From positions 44,331,975-44,395,974 of the forward strand of contig NC_061804.1 of assembly GCF_021462225.1 (NCBI RefSeq): 64,000 bases of DNA. The letters are read 5' to 3'. The notes under the pieces are model-generated. The model had not been told where the DNA came from, searched no databases, and worked only from the letters and a program-made list of their open reading frames with translations. Made by a program: the position numbers and the translations under genes. Each line of letters opens with the position of its first letter. Positions within the stretch are counted from its first letter, which is position 1. This DNA is from Girardinichthys multiradiatus (taxonomy: Eukaryota > Chordata > Actinopteri > Cyprinodontiformes > Goodeidae). Of the stretch, positions 9,861-21,960 are shown one piece after another.

Positions 9861-11266
9861 CAGAAGTAAAATGAGATTGGCAGGTGGTGGTACGTGCTGC
9901 TTGTTGGTAATGATTTCTTTCTTCTTTCTCCAGGAAAGGACGAGAGAGGCGGTGAAGCACTGGAGGATGGACAGGCAGTAATGGTGGAGGGCTGTAGAGA
10001 AGTCCTGACAGCATGTAGCAGGTGAGCGGGTAGAGGAACACTGAGGAGAATTGCATAGGGAGTTTTGAGGTGAGTTAATCAACAAGCTCTTAGATGGAGG
10101 AGGCAGAAAACTGGAATCCAGAAACAGAGCATGAACTGGGAAACTGGTTTCCACTCATGGAGCAAAACAATCTGGAATCTGCCTTAGGGAATCCATCCTT
10201 CTTAAGGCTTCTCCTGATTAGGCCTGGTAAACTTCAGCTGTAAGGACACACCTGCCGGTCACACCAGAGGAGGTAGAGACACACACACCAACCTGCACAC
10301 AGAGCAGGGATTGTTTTGATGTGATGAAGGAGCTGTTGGACCTTGGTCTCTCTGCTGTATTCCCATATTTTTTGTTTGTTTATTTGTTTATCTGCATAAT
10401 GGTATAATGGTTGGAAATATTTGATCCTAACTTAATTTTGATTGCATCTCTTACCTGTTTTGTTTTTGTCCTCCTTTGATTTCAGAACCACAAGCTAAAT
10501 AACATCATTTTGCCAAACAAAACTGTGAAATACAGGAGTACAATATTTTTATTATCTGTAGTCTAACTGGAAGTTGGAGTTTCATGCACAAAATAGCTTT
10601 TTATTGTATGTCAGAAAATAATTTTCCAGGCTGTGAGATTTATGGTTTGGACCACCATCATTTTTCAACTGTGGCAGCACTGGGGCCTTCCTGCCAGTTT
10701 GTTTTAGGGATAAAGCATGTGCTAAATGTCAAGTCACCAATGAAATTGTGAATAAATAGAATTTTAGTCCTGCTGTCCGCTCAAAGTCATTGTACACTAA
10801 AAACCACATTCCGTTAATGAAGCCCAACCAATTCTCACAATAGATATTTATTTGTTGGTCCATACAGTGCCTAATGTCTGTGAAACACTCGAGTCAATAA
10901 AATCAGCAGATTATTGTACTGAAGACATTTGTCATGTGGACTGAGAAAGCCAATGTCTGTACCACCAAAACCCTAATTTGCATATTTTTGAGAATTGAGA
11001 AAACAAAAAGACTAATGTTAAATAAAAAGAAATCTTTTATTTAACGTTAGTAGTTTGAACACTATATTGCCATTCCTACAGTGAAAAACACAACACATGG
11101 TTCCTCATTCAGGACTTCAAGACAACGAGTTCAACTACACGTAGCAATACAGTGTCGCTGCTTAGCCATGGAAGCATACACCTTCAAGCTCTCTACACAG
11201 TTATTAAGCTAATCTGAGGACCACAGAAGGATTGGGGGTCTGTACCTATTGACTGCAGAAGGCTGC
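9861..11266. other. Non-coding stretch, no recognised element
   Basis: I see no convincing ORF or repeat family here. Positions 9900-10330 are relatively GC-rich with short purine tracts and could be a decayed LTR on the minus strand. Positions 10330-11266 are AT-rich. The one structured feature is the hairpin at 11011-11051, listed separately. Confidence 0.4.
11011..11051. repeat. Near-perfect inverted repeat (hairpin)
   Basis: Left arm ACTAATGTTAAATAAAA (11011-11027) and right arm TTTTATTTAACGTTAGT (11035-11051) pair at 16 of 17 positions around a 7-base loop. It is AT-rich and could extrude as a cruciform or be the relic of a short palindromic element. It lies about 215 bp upstream of the retroviral 5' LTR. 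Confidence 0.7.
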
Positions 11267-11681
11267 TGTTATGGAAAATTTTAGTGCCTTGCAATCTTTG
11301 CTCCTTGATTCTCTACAGGAACTGACAAAAGTATTAGAACCCCTCAGTGTTGCTCCATTCTTCTCTTATTTAGTCTTAGAGTAATAGTTTCTCAGCCTTC
11401 TGCTTGCAGCTGTGTGAGATAATATGTATGCCACACTGTTAAGATTATGTCTGGGACAACAGGTTTCACCTCATCTCTCTGGGTATCATGAGAGTTACCT
11501 TGAAAACTGTTGTAGCTTATAAGGAGAACCTTTGCTTTGTCTAGTCAGAATGATTGGCAGCACTACTGAGTGCATCTCCAATGCTGTAAAAAATCCTTCT
11601 CTCTTGCAAGATTATAATAAAGCTGATTCTGAGTGACAATCATCGGTCTCTGTCTTGGTAAAAACAAATTTTTCTACAACA
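11267..11681 (+). repeat. ERV 5' LTR
   Basis: It begins TGTTATGG and ends CTACAACA, giving TGTT/AACA inverted ends. An AATAAA polyadenylation signal is at 11616-11621. It aligns along its length with 23826-24227 apart from small indels, for example extra bases around 11457-11470. Confidence 0.9.
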
Positions 11682-11683
11682 AA

Positions 11684-11701
11684 TGGCAACGAGGATGGGA
11701 T
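11684..11701 (+). promoter_or_regulatory. Primer-binding site, tRNA-Ser(GCT)-like
   Basis: TGGCAACGAGGATGGGAT lies two bases after the LTR end, exactly where a retroviral primer-binding site belongs. It is complementary to the 3' end of vertebrate tRNA-Ser(GCT) as I remember it (CCA end, then acceptor strand), with one mismatch at the fifth base. The tRNA assignment should be confirmed against a tRNA set. Confidence 0.7.
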
Positions 11702-14700
11702 TCCTTGACTGGGTTCTTCCGAGGACATCAGCAGGAGTGTCTGATCAACCTGGGAAGAGCTTCCCTGCCTCAAACCCTTTTAGTGTTAAGGGGAGGAGGA
11801 CTGCTGACTCGGTGTTCTTAGAGACTCAGCGCTGGAATCCAAAAGAACCATATTATTTTTCTTAGAGATGATGAGAAACAATGAATCAGCATGATTTAAT
11901 TAATTTCATCAATATTAATTTGCTTAATAGTTTGATAATTATAACCAAAGGCCTATAAATTAAATTGCAAAATATAAAAAAAAAGCAGAAATAGAGAAAA
12001 TAATAAAAGGGTTAATAATAATAAGGACTTCTTAAATTTTAACTAAAAGGTTAAAACTGACAGTTTTCTACTGGGGACAAAGGGCATCTGGGATTTTTCC
12101 CTCCTTGGAACAGGAGCGAGGTGCACAGACCTCGCTGGCACGGTTGATGCCACGCTGCACCGCAATGAACAGCGATTCATCAGTAGAGACCCTCCATGTA
12201 CGGTTGAGTGAGGCTCTCCTAACCAGTAAGTTAGGGGGAAGGCGATTAGGGTGCCAGAAAGCTTTAAATTCTTGTGGAGACGTCTGCAGGTTTTAAAAGA
12301 ATATTCCCCCCATTATCAGTAAGTAAAGGGTGTGGCAAGGCTGTCAGTATGGGACAGCGGTTCAGTTCTAAGGGATTACCTCCTCCTCCCCAGGGAAAAA
12401 CGTGTGAAAAAATATGGACCACAACGCACCAAGTGCAGCCCTACAATATTAAAAAGAACCGAGGAAGCGACAAAAGAGAAAAATAGAACAAAAAAAGACA
12501 ATGGATGACAGGTATGTGAAAAACTGACTGACTGACTGACAATACTTCTGCTTGTGCAAAATCTGAAACATGTACTAAAGTTTTTTCTCTGGCTCTTACA
12601 CACATACACACACACATACACATGGGGATTTGAGCACTCCCTGGACATTAGACACCTGCCCTCCCCACAACTTCACTCCACCAGAGACGCTTCTTCAGCA
12701 TGACCTGAAAGGGAGAGGTCCTGCCTGCCTGCTGCAGATGACAGCGTGAGAGTTTCCACCAGAACAAAACTCAGAAGAAGTCTGGTAAAAAGCCCAAAAC
12801 CCACTGAGATGGGCAACAATCCATGCTGTTTGCCAGAGCCAGAAGAGCGTTACACTGGACTTATCTTGAGAGCACATCTTATGCAGACAGAGGAGAAAAA
12901 GGCTGGAGCAAAGTTTTCCCTCCCTTCTGAAGAAGTTAAAGTGGACAAGGAAAGAGCAAATGTTCACCAACAGGCCAGGGGAGGGCCTGGGTTTTTGGAC
13001 TGATAGGGGACTGTATGCCACAACAGTCCGACTCTGGAGCAGTCAAGAAACTGAGGGGGGTAACGTACAAACACACAGACATTTGCAAATATCTTTTCTG
13101 TTTTTCTGCAATGAAGATTGCTGCTGATGTGGTTTTGACTTTGACAAAAGTAACAAGAGGTTAAATGTTATTCCTGTGTTAAAGAGATTCTTTTCCAAAA
13201 GTCATAAAGTAATTGTTTTAGAGAAGCAAGTTCTCTCTCTCATCATGGTAGATTCAGGATCAAATATTGCTACTAAAAGTCCTTAAAAGAAAGAGGAATT
13301 TTAAACACCTCCAAAACTCAGCAGTAACCATGTGTTTTCTATGTCAGCCTCAGGACAGATCCCACAGAGGAGCATTTTAAAGTCCATCACATGTGTAGCA
13401 CCTGATGGACTCCCCTTCAGGCATCGTTTCCTGTTGTCAGAGTGTACCCCGTTAATGTAACGAGTAGAGACCTCTGAGAATAGGATTAGTTTTACTGCAG
13501 AGGGTCTCCGTACAGTCTGACACAGTACTTCCAGTGGGGTACAGCTTTGGCCACAAGCGTTAACTAGAGCTTGAATGGAAGGTGCAAATTCATTGTTTTT
13601 ACAGCAGCTGCTGGGAAGAGGTTAAATTAGCTGGTTTTCCCACTCTTCTGATTTTATTAAGCCTGCTGACTTACACTGTACCACAAAACTATGAAAATCT
13701 TGGTTCTGCATTTTCTCCTCTGGGAAAAGAAAGAAAATCGAATCACTTCTGTGTTGCACTGGAATGTAAAAACACTTGTTATTTTCTCTAACACCCCAAC
13801 AGCAAAATGTTTCAGAGTAATGGGTTCAGTTAAACACATCTTCCCTGGCAAAAACCTGTAAAATGAGAATGGAAAGATGTATTTTTGGTTCTGAAGGTAA
13901 GAGAGAATCTAATTGGACAAGTGGTACCACAAAATCTCTAATATCATGTTCTCTAAAGACTCTGCTTAGAAAGGCCTTCTTCCAGAAACTGTGGAACTAT
14001 TTCCCACCACAGAACCAAATTTTGAAGCATGCTTTTCCTTTAATCCAAAACAGATCTGTGTCGTTTTATTATAATGTCTGAAGCTCCTTATGAACTCTGG
14101 GTTAAAAGAAAATATGATGTGGGGCTAATTTAGAGCTGTGAACTAGTGATTGAAACTCCCAAATCTGTTATTGTTGATGCCAGAAATAATAAACCCTTTA
14201 GTCTGAAAATATTTAATGTATTTAATCAATTTTTCTTTAATCTCTGCAGAAAGCTAGCATCAGTGTTTAAAGCAGTGGTCCTCAACCTGTGGTTCCTGGA
14301 CGCCTGAGGCCCGTGAGCCATAGATTGTGGGTCAGTGAAGAAAATTTAAATAAATCAATAAAGGTTAAAGGTATGCCATTTAACTGAGCAGAGTACATTC
14401 AAATAAAAATGAGAAATAAAAAATACTGCACTTATTAAATAAAAGATCTAAGCCAATGATGGGTTCTGGCTTTAAAATCTATTAATACTCAAATTAGGTT
14501 TCTACTCTGGGGAACACAGATTGAGGCTGAAGGTTGTTTTGGAGCCAGGGTTAGGATTCAGGAAATTAAAACTCATAGTGACTAAAGTCCTTTATAACAG
14601 AAAAAAGGCAGAAGTAATTAGGGTTCAGGAATAAAAATCCTTGGAAAGACCTTTATGGGGTAAAAAGGCAGGTAAAGTCCTTTATTTTAGGGATAAATAA

Positions 14701-16658
14701 AGGCTCCCCTTTTAACATTAAAGAGGAAGAGCGGCTCAAACTCCAGTCTCCTCCCCAGGGAGAAATGTTTGATTTCATGACAACTTGGATGAGTTTGAAA
14801 ATAAAGGTTTCAGTTTTGGGGACTTATAGGGTAAAAGAATAATTAAATCCTACACTACCTAGGAGTACCAAACAAATGTTAAATTAGTACAAAATATATT
14901 TTTAAATTAGCACAAAAGATAATTTCAAATTACCAATATTTCAAATAATGGAACATTTTCTACCATTTGAATTATAACAGAGGGATCCTGAGAATAATTT
15001 TCTTCCCCAACTTTCAAAACTTTAATAACCCTGATTTAAAGAAAATTATGTCCAGTCCCTTTTGAAGTGCTATAGTGAAATAAAATCTAGTTGGGGATTA
15101 AATTGAATTGTTAATTTTTCTGTTTAAGTTTTAACACTGCAGTGTTTGTGTTTGTTTAGTGTCTGGGTATAACCATAAATTGTCAATGCTAGCCTAAAAA
15201 TAATTGTCTGCATTTAACCTGAGCAGAGAAATTCTGAAATACAGCTGTGTTCAAAATTAAACTTAACAAAAAGAGAAATTTAACAGGAACTCTGCTGTCA
15301 TTACAATGTTTAAAGTATGAAGAATTAGCAAAGAGTTTCCACATCCGAACATTTGGATTCATATAAGAGAAGACTGCTGCAGTGCTTTTAAATTAATTGA
15401 GATCGCTTTGAATTGTGTGCACTTATCTTTAAACAGGATCCTGATGATTATCAATCAAAGCATCTGGAGATATTCTAAGAAAAACATTTTTGAAAAGAGA
15501 TTGTTGAAAATGTCTTTAAATTCCTGAAGCTTCATTAAGTCACTGAGTAGATTTGACATCATTAAAACATTTATAAAATTTGATATTTACAAAATTTTGG
15601 CCAACTGTGTCTCTGTCTGTGATGTGATGTTTGTCTTTGTTTCATTGGAATGAATGATTGTTTGTTCATATGTTGCATTCTATAATAATTCATGTTTAGA
15701 ATAATGTTTTCTAACCCAGACTGATTAAAACCTTCAGTTTTCAGGAAAGCTTCTTAACTCCTAAGAAGCAGCGTGTTTTTGATGTAAGTTGATGTTAACA
15801 GTTCTGCAGTCTAAGGTCCACTAAGATGGGTTAGAAGGACAGAACTGTGGGGACCACCCACAGCCCACCTATAGACAGCCTATGGGATTGGTTCCGCCTG
15901 GCTCCGCCCACCTACCAGGTTTGAACACACCTTAACTTCCATGGAAACGCACACCCCTCCCTTCCCGAGTTCAACACTGTTTGAAAGAAAAGTGAGAATA
16001 ATAAAGGGGGCTTGTTGTGATAACTGTGTTAAAATGCATGTTTATAAAATTGATTGATTCAAATAATTAGTTTTGCTTGTAGAATCATTGGGGATTTAAT
16101 GGACTGAAAACTTTATCCTGGTGCCAATAAATTAAACTAGCTGAAAGTTCAAGATATGCCACAAATAAGGAATATATTTTGATAACAAACCTGAGTCATA
16201 ATCTTATACTATAATTAATGATTATGTTCAATTGGGGGGATTTATGCATTAAACCTGCATGATTTAAATTTACTCATCTTAAACCAAGACAAATCAAGAT
16301 GATGTGACTCATTTATAATTGAAATATTAAAATGAACTTCATAACATTTAATGTTTTATTGTTAAAACTGAGGTGACTGCAAATAGAAACAACTAGGTTT
16401 TTTTTTTCAAAAATGTATTTAGGTAATTTCACAGTGTTGAACTCTGAGACCAATTTAATTAATACTAATTCATTTGAAATACATGATGATAAATTAATTC
16501 ATTCTTAATGAATAATTCTAATGATGTAAATGGCTAAAACATGGAGCTAACAAAAGCTATAAATATTTTAAAAGCATCAATCCTATGTGGTTCTAACTAG
16601 GTTAAAATTATATGCATGACTTCAAATGAAATTTAAAGGAAAATGCCACATTACCTAC
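11702..16658. other. ERV interior without recognisable gag or pol
   Basis: No ORF here shows a capsid, reverse transcriptase or integrase motif. A frame at 12746-13003 contains an internal MGNNPCCLPEPEE (Met at 12809) that would be a plausible N-myristoylation start for a matrix protein, but nothing downstream supports it. A stretch near 13248-13262 reads MVDSGSN, vaguely like a retroviral protease active site, with stops close by. A possible hAT-type terminal motif ('cagtggtcctcaacctgtgg') is at about 14274. The rest is AT-rich and featureless. Confidence 0.4.
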
Positions 16659-18119
16659 TGTTGGGAGTTATGATTATTGATTGATTAATCTTGATCAATA
16701 ATTATAATTAAAAATCATAATTTGACAAAATCAATTTCTTAACCAAAATCCTCACTTATGAATCGAGACCAGAGATGTTTCTGGTGTTGTAATTGTGGCT
16801 CAACGTCTTTGACAATTACAACCGTTAAATACTCTGTAATAATTAATAACTATTGCCGGAGATGTCACTGTTTAATTGACCGTTTCTGCCGAAACGTGTG
16901 GAACTTTAACCTTATCTTGACTGACGAATCACTTCTGCACACAATGAACACAAAACACTCTCTCTTTATCTATGTGGATATTTATTAATCTTCACCTACT
17001 CAACATGCAAAATTCTACATAACAAGGTAACACATCTAACTAAGCAAAAATAAAGAAAACAGCAGTGGGTGTGTATTGAATCAACCATCACTTATGGCAA
17101 AAAGAAGGAATGAGAATATGGAAAAGGGGTGTGGTGGCGAGTGGAGAGTGGGGGGCGCAGCCCCAACTTTAACTCAGTTATTCTGACTCATAAAACTTCC
17201 CCCAACTCCTGAGCAGACAAAGGGTTATAAAGCTTTTGACGGCAAGCTAGCGAGCAGTGATATTGGGGCCAAAGGAAAATGGTGAATTATTTTAACAGTC
17301 CAGTCTTACAACACACTTGCGTTGACTCTCAGATGGTAAAACACGCACAGAGCTAGGAACGCAGCGGCTCCAGATATCAAAATAACACATGAAAGTTTCA
17401 ATAACAAAGTTACATGCACATATCATTCAGAACACATGAGATTCTAACTAGCGATTATCATCGCACTACAACCTCTGACCCTGCCCAGGCCTTCTAATAA
17501 AGAAATAAAAATAAAGGATGGGTTTTACTTGGTGAAGTTTCCTTCTGGGGCAGCGAGTGAGAGGAAAAAGGGGGGGTTTTAAAGCGTTGCTGCGCGTCCG
17601 CAGTTACACTCCAAGAAAGCGGTCAGTCCCCGTCCTTTGGCCTTCTTGACGAAAAGGAAAAATAGGATCTGACCATCAGCAGTCGACTAGGGATGAAACA
17701 CGGTGGCGGTTCGTTTCCTCAAACTCCGTGTTTTTAGTTACGTGTTAAACTCACGTCTTCGATCGGCAAAGTGAAATTTCTGGCCTTCCTAGTCCAGAAA
17801 CCTCAGTTATGAATTGTTCATTGGCCAACGAGAGAGAATAAATGAAATCCACTCAGGAATCTTCTTCTCCAGGTGATGCTTCAGATGTTGGTGATCGGGT
17901 CACAATCTCCAGCTGAAGGCGTGTGTTCAAAATGGGCACCTTCCTATATAGCGTCCTGTGACGTCAGACTTGGGACGCCCAGTCATATCAGTCGCAATGC
18001 TTGATGGGATATGTAGGAACGGGCTGTCCTGGATACAAAATGGCCGATGCCATTGGAGAGGCACAGTGACGTCCAACAACGTGCAGATAGTCCAATACTC
18101 AGTAACAAGTGGTCCAACA
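16659..18119 (-). repeat. Solo LTR, 1.46 kb, same family as the 52596 LTR
   Basis: Read on the minus strand it starts TGTTGGACCACTTGTTAC and ends CTCCCAACA. The flanks carry an identical CTAC (16655-16658 and 18120-18123), so it is a solo LTR left by recombination between two LTRs. A TATA-like CGCTATATAGG lies about 180 bp from its start on the minus strand. Along its full length it matches, in inverse orientation, the 3' LTR at 52596-54118, including the 'tcgatcggcaaagtgaaatt' block. It sits inside the older ERV. Confidence 0.9.
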
Positions 18120-18681
18120 CTACACAAACTGAAGCTAATGCAATTATAAAATAAACAGTCTAATAGGGAAAATAGATTTTATATTAATGTAAAAAATGAA
18201 CCTTTTGAGGAGCAATCTATTGGCAAGAAGGAAATAGATTCTTAATTTCTTTAAATTATATTTAATGTGGTCTTGGTTGCTAAAACATTTTTTTCAATCA
18301 TTAAAGACAAAAGAGAAATGCTAAATTGACTAATGGGTTGAACCATGCGTACAAAGAGGGGATGTCAGCCTTAATAAAAAAAAAAAAAGAAACACTGCGT
18401 TACAAAAGTTTTAGCACGTATGGGAGCAGTACTATAACTATGGGGAGGCTTGCTCATATCTCCAGTGAGGACTTTGTGACATTGTGAGATTTTGTGTTTT
18501 GTCTATAAAACTGGTGCCCAGCTCCCCAAGGCCTCATCCTAAGAAACCTGTCTGAATGTACGGGATTAATTCTTCTAAATTAGTCAAAAGATTAATTCTC
18601 CTTTGCTGGATATTTTGATGAAGATCCATGTAATTCTTAAAGTAGTTTCTGCTTAATGGAAAAGGTAAAAATACAAACAAA
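18120..18681. other. Non-coding ERV interior
   Basis: AT-rich sequence with a poly-A run near 18376-18388. I recognise no element or ORF with support. Confidence 0.4.
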
Positions 18682-21125
18682 ATTAAAGCTGCAAGCAGCA
18701 TTGAAGGCCCTCGCACCTCAGTGCAACTCAGCCTGTGCAGCGACCGCGGGAGCCTGGCATCGCCTCCTGCACGCCACCTACGTGCCTGCCGTTCAATTTC
18801 AAATGTGACCTCCAGGAGGCGCTGTGAGCGTTATGTCATGATCTTCACTCATGCAGAATTCTAGTCTTGCGGGAAGTATTCAACATTTGGGGGAAATCCA
18901 AACTTCTAGATCAAAGCTGCAGTCACTTGTTTCTTAGTGGGTGGCCCTAACTGTGCCAACATGTTCAGCATTGATCCATGATGATGTATATTACATTTGA
19001 AGTGGATCAGATGATATATGAGGGAGATAGAGCACTCGAAATGTCCTAGGGAGCGGTGTTGATCGAAAGTCCAATGTAATCTGATAGAGCTGTTTAGGGG
19101 CTGACAAAGATCAACCATATTCAGTATTGAGTGAATCGGACCTTCCATATGGATGCTACACTCATTTGTTTATTAGTGGGCGGGGCTAAAGTGATGTAAT
19201 GTATTGACTGTGTCAACATGTCCAGCATTGATCCATGATGATGTACAGTAAGTTTCAAGCGGATCCGATCAGGCGTGAGGGAGATAGAGCTCTTGAAGTG
19301 TCGTAGGGGGCGCTGTTGAGGCAAATTGAAATGTCATCTAATAGAGCTGTTTAGGGAGTGACAAAGATCAACCATATTTAGTTTTGAGTAAATGGGACCA
19401 TGCATGTGTAATTTAGAGGCAAACGTATCGCCATGGCGTCACATCAGACTTCGCCACACCGCCATGGCCACACCCTCCAGCCAAACATGTCAGTACTGGA
19501 GACCAAGTTAGACCATCGTGTTATCTGTCATTGGAAAGAGTTTCATGTTGATTATGTGAAGGAGATTAAATATGGCCAACACTAAGTGAAACATTACACT
19601 TCTTGTTGTCAGGGGGCGGGGCTTCAATGATGTCAGGAGTTGACCATTGAATATTGTTCCAGTCATCCTATGGACAAATCCCAGAAGGTTTCATGTGTCT
19701 GTGACTTTCTTTGTAGAAACTATAAGAGTTTCGTGTTTCATGGCGAGAAGTCAGATTTTGAAGCTTAGCCACGCCCACATACTTTCATGTAGCAAAAAGC
19801 TTTTGATAACTTTTGATCCCCAGTGCCTTAAGATTATACTCATTGATTTCGAAGTCAAAAGCTGTAGGAGAAGTTTGCTCAGATTCGACGTGTGTAAATG
19901 AGACAAAATGGTGGCTTTGATCCAAAATGGCCAAATTCCTGTGGGGTTTGGACAATGGGTCCAAGATACTTATTTGTAGGTCCTGAGAAGTTACATAAGT
20001 GTACTGAATTTCATACACCTCGGACACAGCATGCCTTGGCGCTGGTTCTTTTAGTGCTCCTAGAGGGCGCTGTGCAGCAATTGGGCCACGCCCACCAATT
20101 ATTTCACTGGAAATCTTTAGGGGGCTGGACCAGTATCAATCCTATTGAGTTTGGTGGCGATCAGCTTAGAATTGTGGAAATCACAGTCAAACGTAAGGCC
20201 ATGGCGTGACGTCTCTCCTCGCCACGCCTCCATGGCCACGCCCTCCCGCCTAAAGTGCCTGTGTTCCAAACCAACTTAGACCATCTTGTTATCTGTCAGT
20301 GGGGACAGTTTTGTGTTGATTAGGTGACGGGGGTGAAATTTGGACCTTTCACAGTAAAACATGACACTTCCTGTTCTCAGGGGGCGGGGCTTAGATAATG
20401 GCAGGATCTGACCATTGAATATTGTTTGGTGCCAGATGTCGATCAATACCAGAATGTTTTGTGTGTCTGCGACTTTCCTTGTAAGAACTATAACAATTTA
20501 AATGTTTTTGGCGAGTCGTCAAACTTTGAGGCCTGGCTCCGCCCCCTCAGCATGTTCAAAAAGACACAATTTTGATAACTTTAGATCCCCCATCTCTTCT
20601 GAGCAAACTGATCAAATTTAAAGCCGATCAATCAAAATCTCTAAGAGGAGTGTGATCAAATACGAAGGCTGTGAACAGCAAAAATGGGGTCAAAATGGAA
20701 ACTTCAATCCAAGATGGCCGACTTCCTGTTTATTGTAGGACATGGGTGCAAGAGAGTTTTAGCTAAGTCTTGGGGAGTTCTACAAGTGTTCCAAATTTCA
20801 TAACTGTACGATAAACTAAGGTCAATGCGGAGGCTTTTTGGAAAATTTTAGGGGGCGCTGTTGAGCCATTTTTATTGCAAGTTTTGCGAAACCCTTAAAA
20901 TACGTAAATTTTACGCACGACTGATGGCAGCGCCAAATTTTGCGTGTTTTCATACATGTTAAAATACGTAAATTTCACACGCGACTAATGGCAGCGCCAA
21001 ATTTTGCGTGTTTTCATACATGTTAAATCTGCCAAATAGGCAATTCATTTCGCGGCAGAATAATAATAATTATTATTTGAATTACAATAGGCCTTCGCAG
21101 TGCTTTGCTGCTCGGGCCTAATTAT
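18682..21125. repeat. Long non-coding interspersed repeat with internal tandem structure
   Basis: The left end ATTAAAGCTGCAAGCAGC and right end GCTTTGCTGCTCGGGCCTAAT are imperfect inverted copies, with AAT-rich bases just inside the right end. Inside, blocks recur: about 250 bp apart (the 'gacaaagatcaaccatat' block at 19101 and 19355), about 750 bp apart ('ttagaccatc.tgttatctgtca' at 19508 and 20275), and a 65-bp tandem pair near 20898 and 20963 ('ggcagcgccaaattttgcgt'). No ORF is supported. I have the impression this is a common fish repeat type, but I cannot name it. It inserted into the ERV. Confidence 0.7.
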
Positions 21126-21960
21126 TTTAACCTTCAGTAACTGAACCAATTGTTGGAAATAAAGGAGTTCAGACTGCAGCAGATCTAAAGTTTGACATTA
21201 CCAAGTGATACAGTGGATAAAATGCAGACTCAGAATGGACCAGTCTTACTTATCAAAGTAAATACCCCTATTTGAAGATTTGTGAGCTTTATTATGATGC
21301 AAACTGAGTTAAGCACCTGGGGTAATAATGAACCACCGCAATTTAATTTCATGCAAAATAAGGGTAGACACAAGTTTCATTTTGTTTTGGTGCAATGAAA
21401 ACACAGAATAGTTTATTTATTCTAGAACTGTTGAAGGCCACTGAAAACAGCTATTACTGTAGAAGTTTGTCTGCAACCATATATTGAGCCTTCTCTCCAG
21501 GTGGAGCTGTCTGCCATTAGCAGGATGCAGTCAGATTACACCAACTGCAGCAAGGTTTATTGGACCAGCCAAGGAAGAGACATCGAAGGTCCAAACGCAA
21601 ACAGAGTCCATTCCAAGGTTCTGCTGGTGGCTCGAGCAGTGGCTGCTTACCGCAGACGGCTTCCTAATCCTCCAGATGACTCCTCTCCTGAGGGACGTCG
21701 GCCCAAGCCAACGGGCTGGAGCACTAGGCCTGCTCCAACCATCACAGGATGTAAAGAAAGGAGATCACCCCATGAAAGACAACGGCCCACCACAAACCAA
21801 AGTACTGTAAGCTAATCACTGGAGAGTGATTGAAGAGGTGGGTGAAGAACACTGTTTTTACAATGGGCATAATAATCCCTTGGGCAGTGCAACATTTGCT
21901 TTAAATGAGATCACGGATGAGAAGATGTCTTTTATCTACCTCAAGTCTCCCAAATTGAAG
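21126..21960. other. ERV interior upstream of env
   Basis: Two overlapping frames (21484-21810 and 21501-21815) are open for about 100 codons, with a Pro/Arg-rich C-terminal half in the second. I do not recognise either, and codon use gives no clear signal. They could be the degraded end of pol or chance frames. Confidence 0.35.

Noticed and set aside
12746..13003. Frame with MGNNPCC as a possible myristoylated matrix protein
   Set aside because: Only the start motif is suggestive; the rest has no Gag similarity and ends soon. Left as a note in the ERV interior.
13225..13290. MVDSGSN as retroviral protease active site
   Set aside because: Stops lie immediately downstream and no flanking protease or RT sequence is found; a short match of this kind is expected by chance.
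14270..14345. Possible hAT/Charlie-type end ('cagtggtcctcaacctgtgg')
   Set aside because: No partner end or target duplication could be found.
21484..21815. Overlapping ~100-codon frames before env
   Set aside because: Neither shows recognisable pol or env motifs and they overlap each other in different frames.
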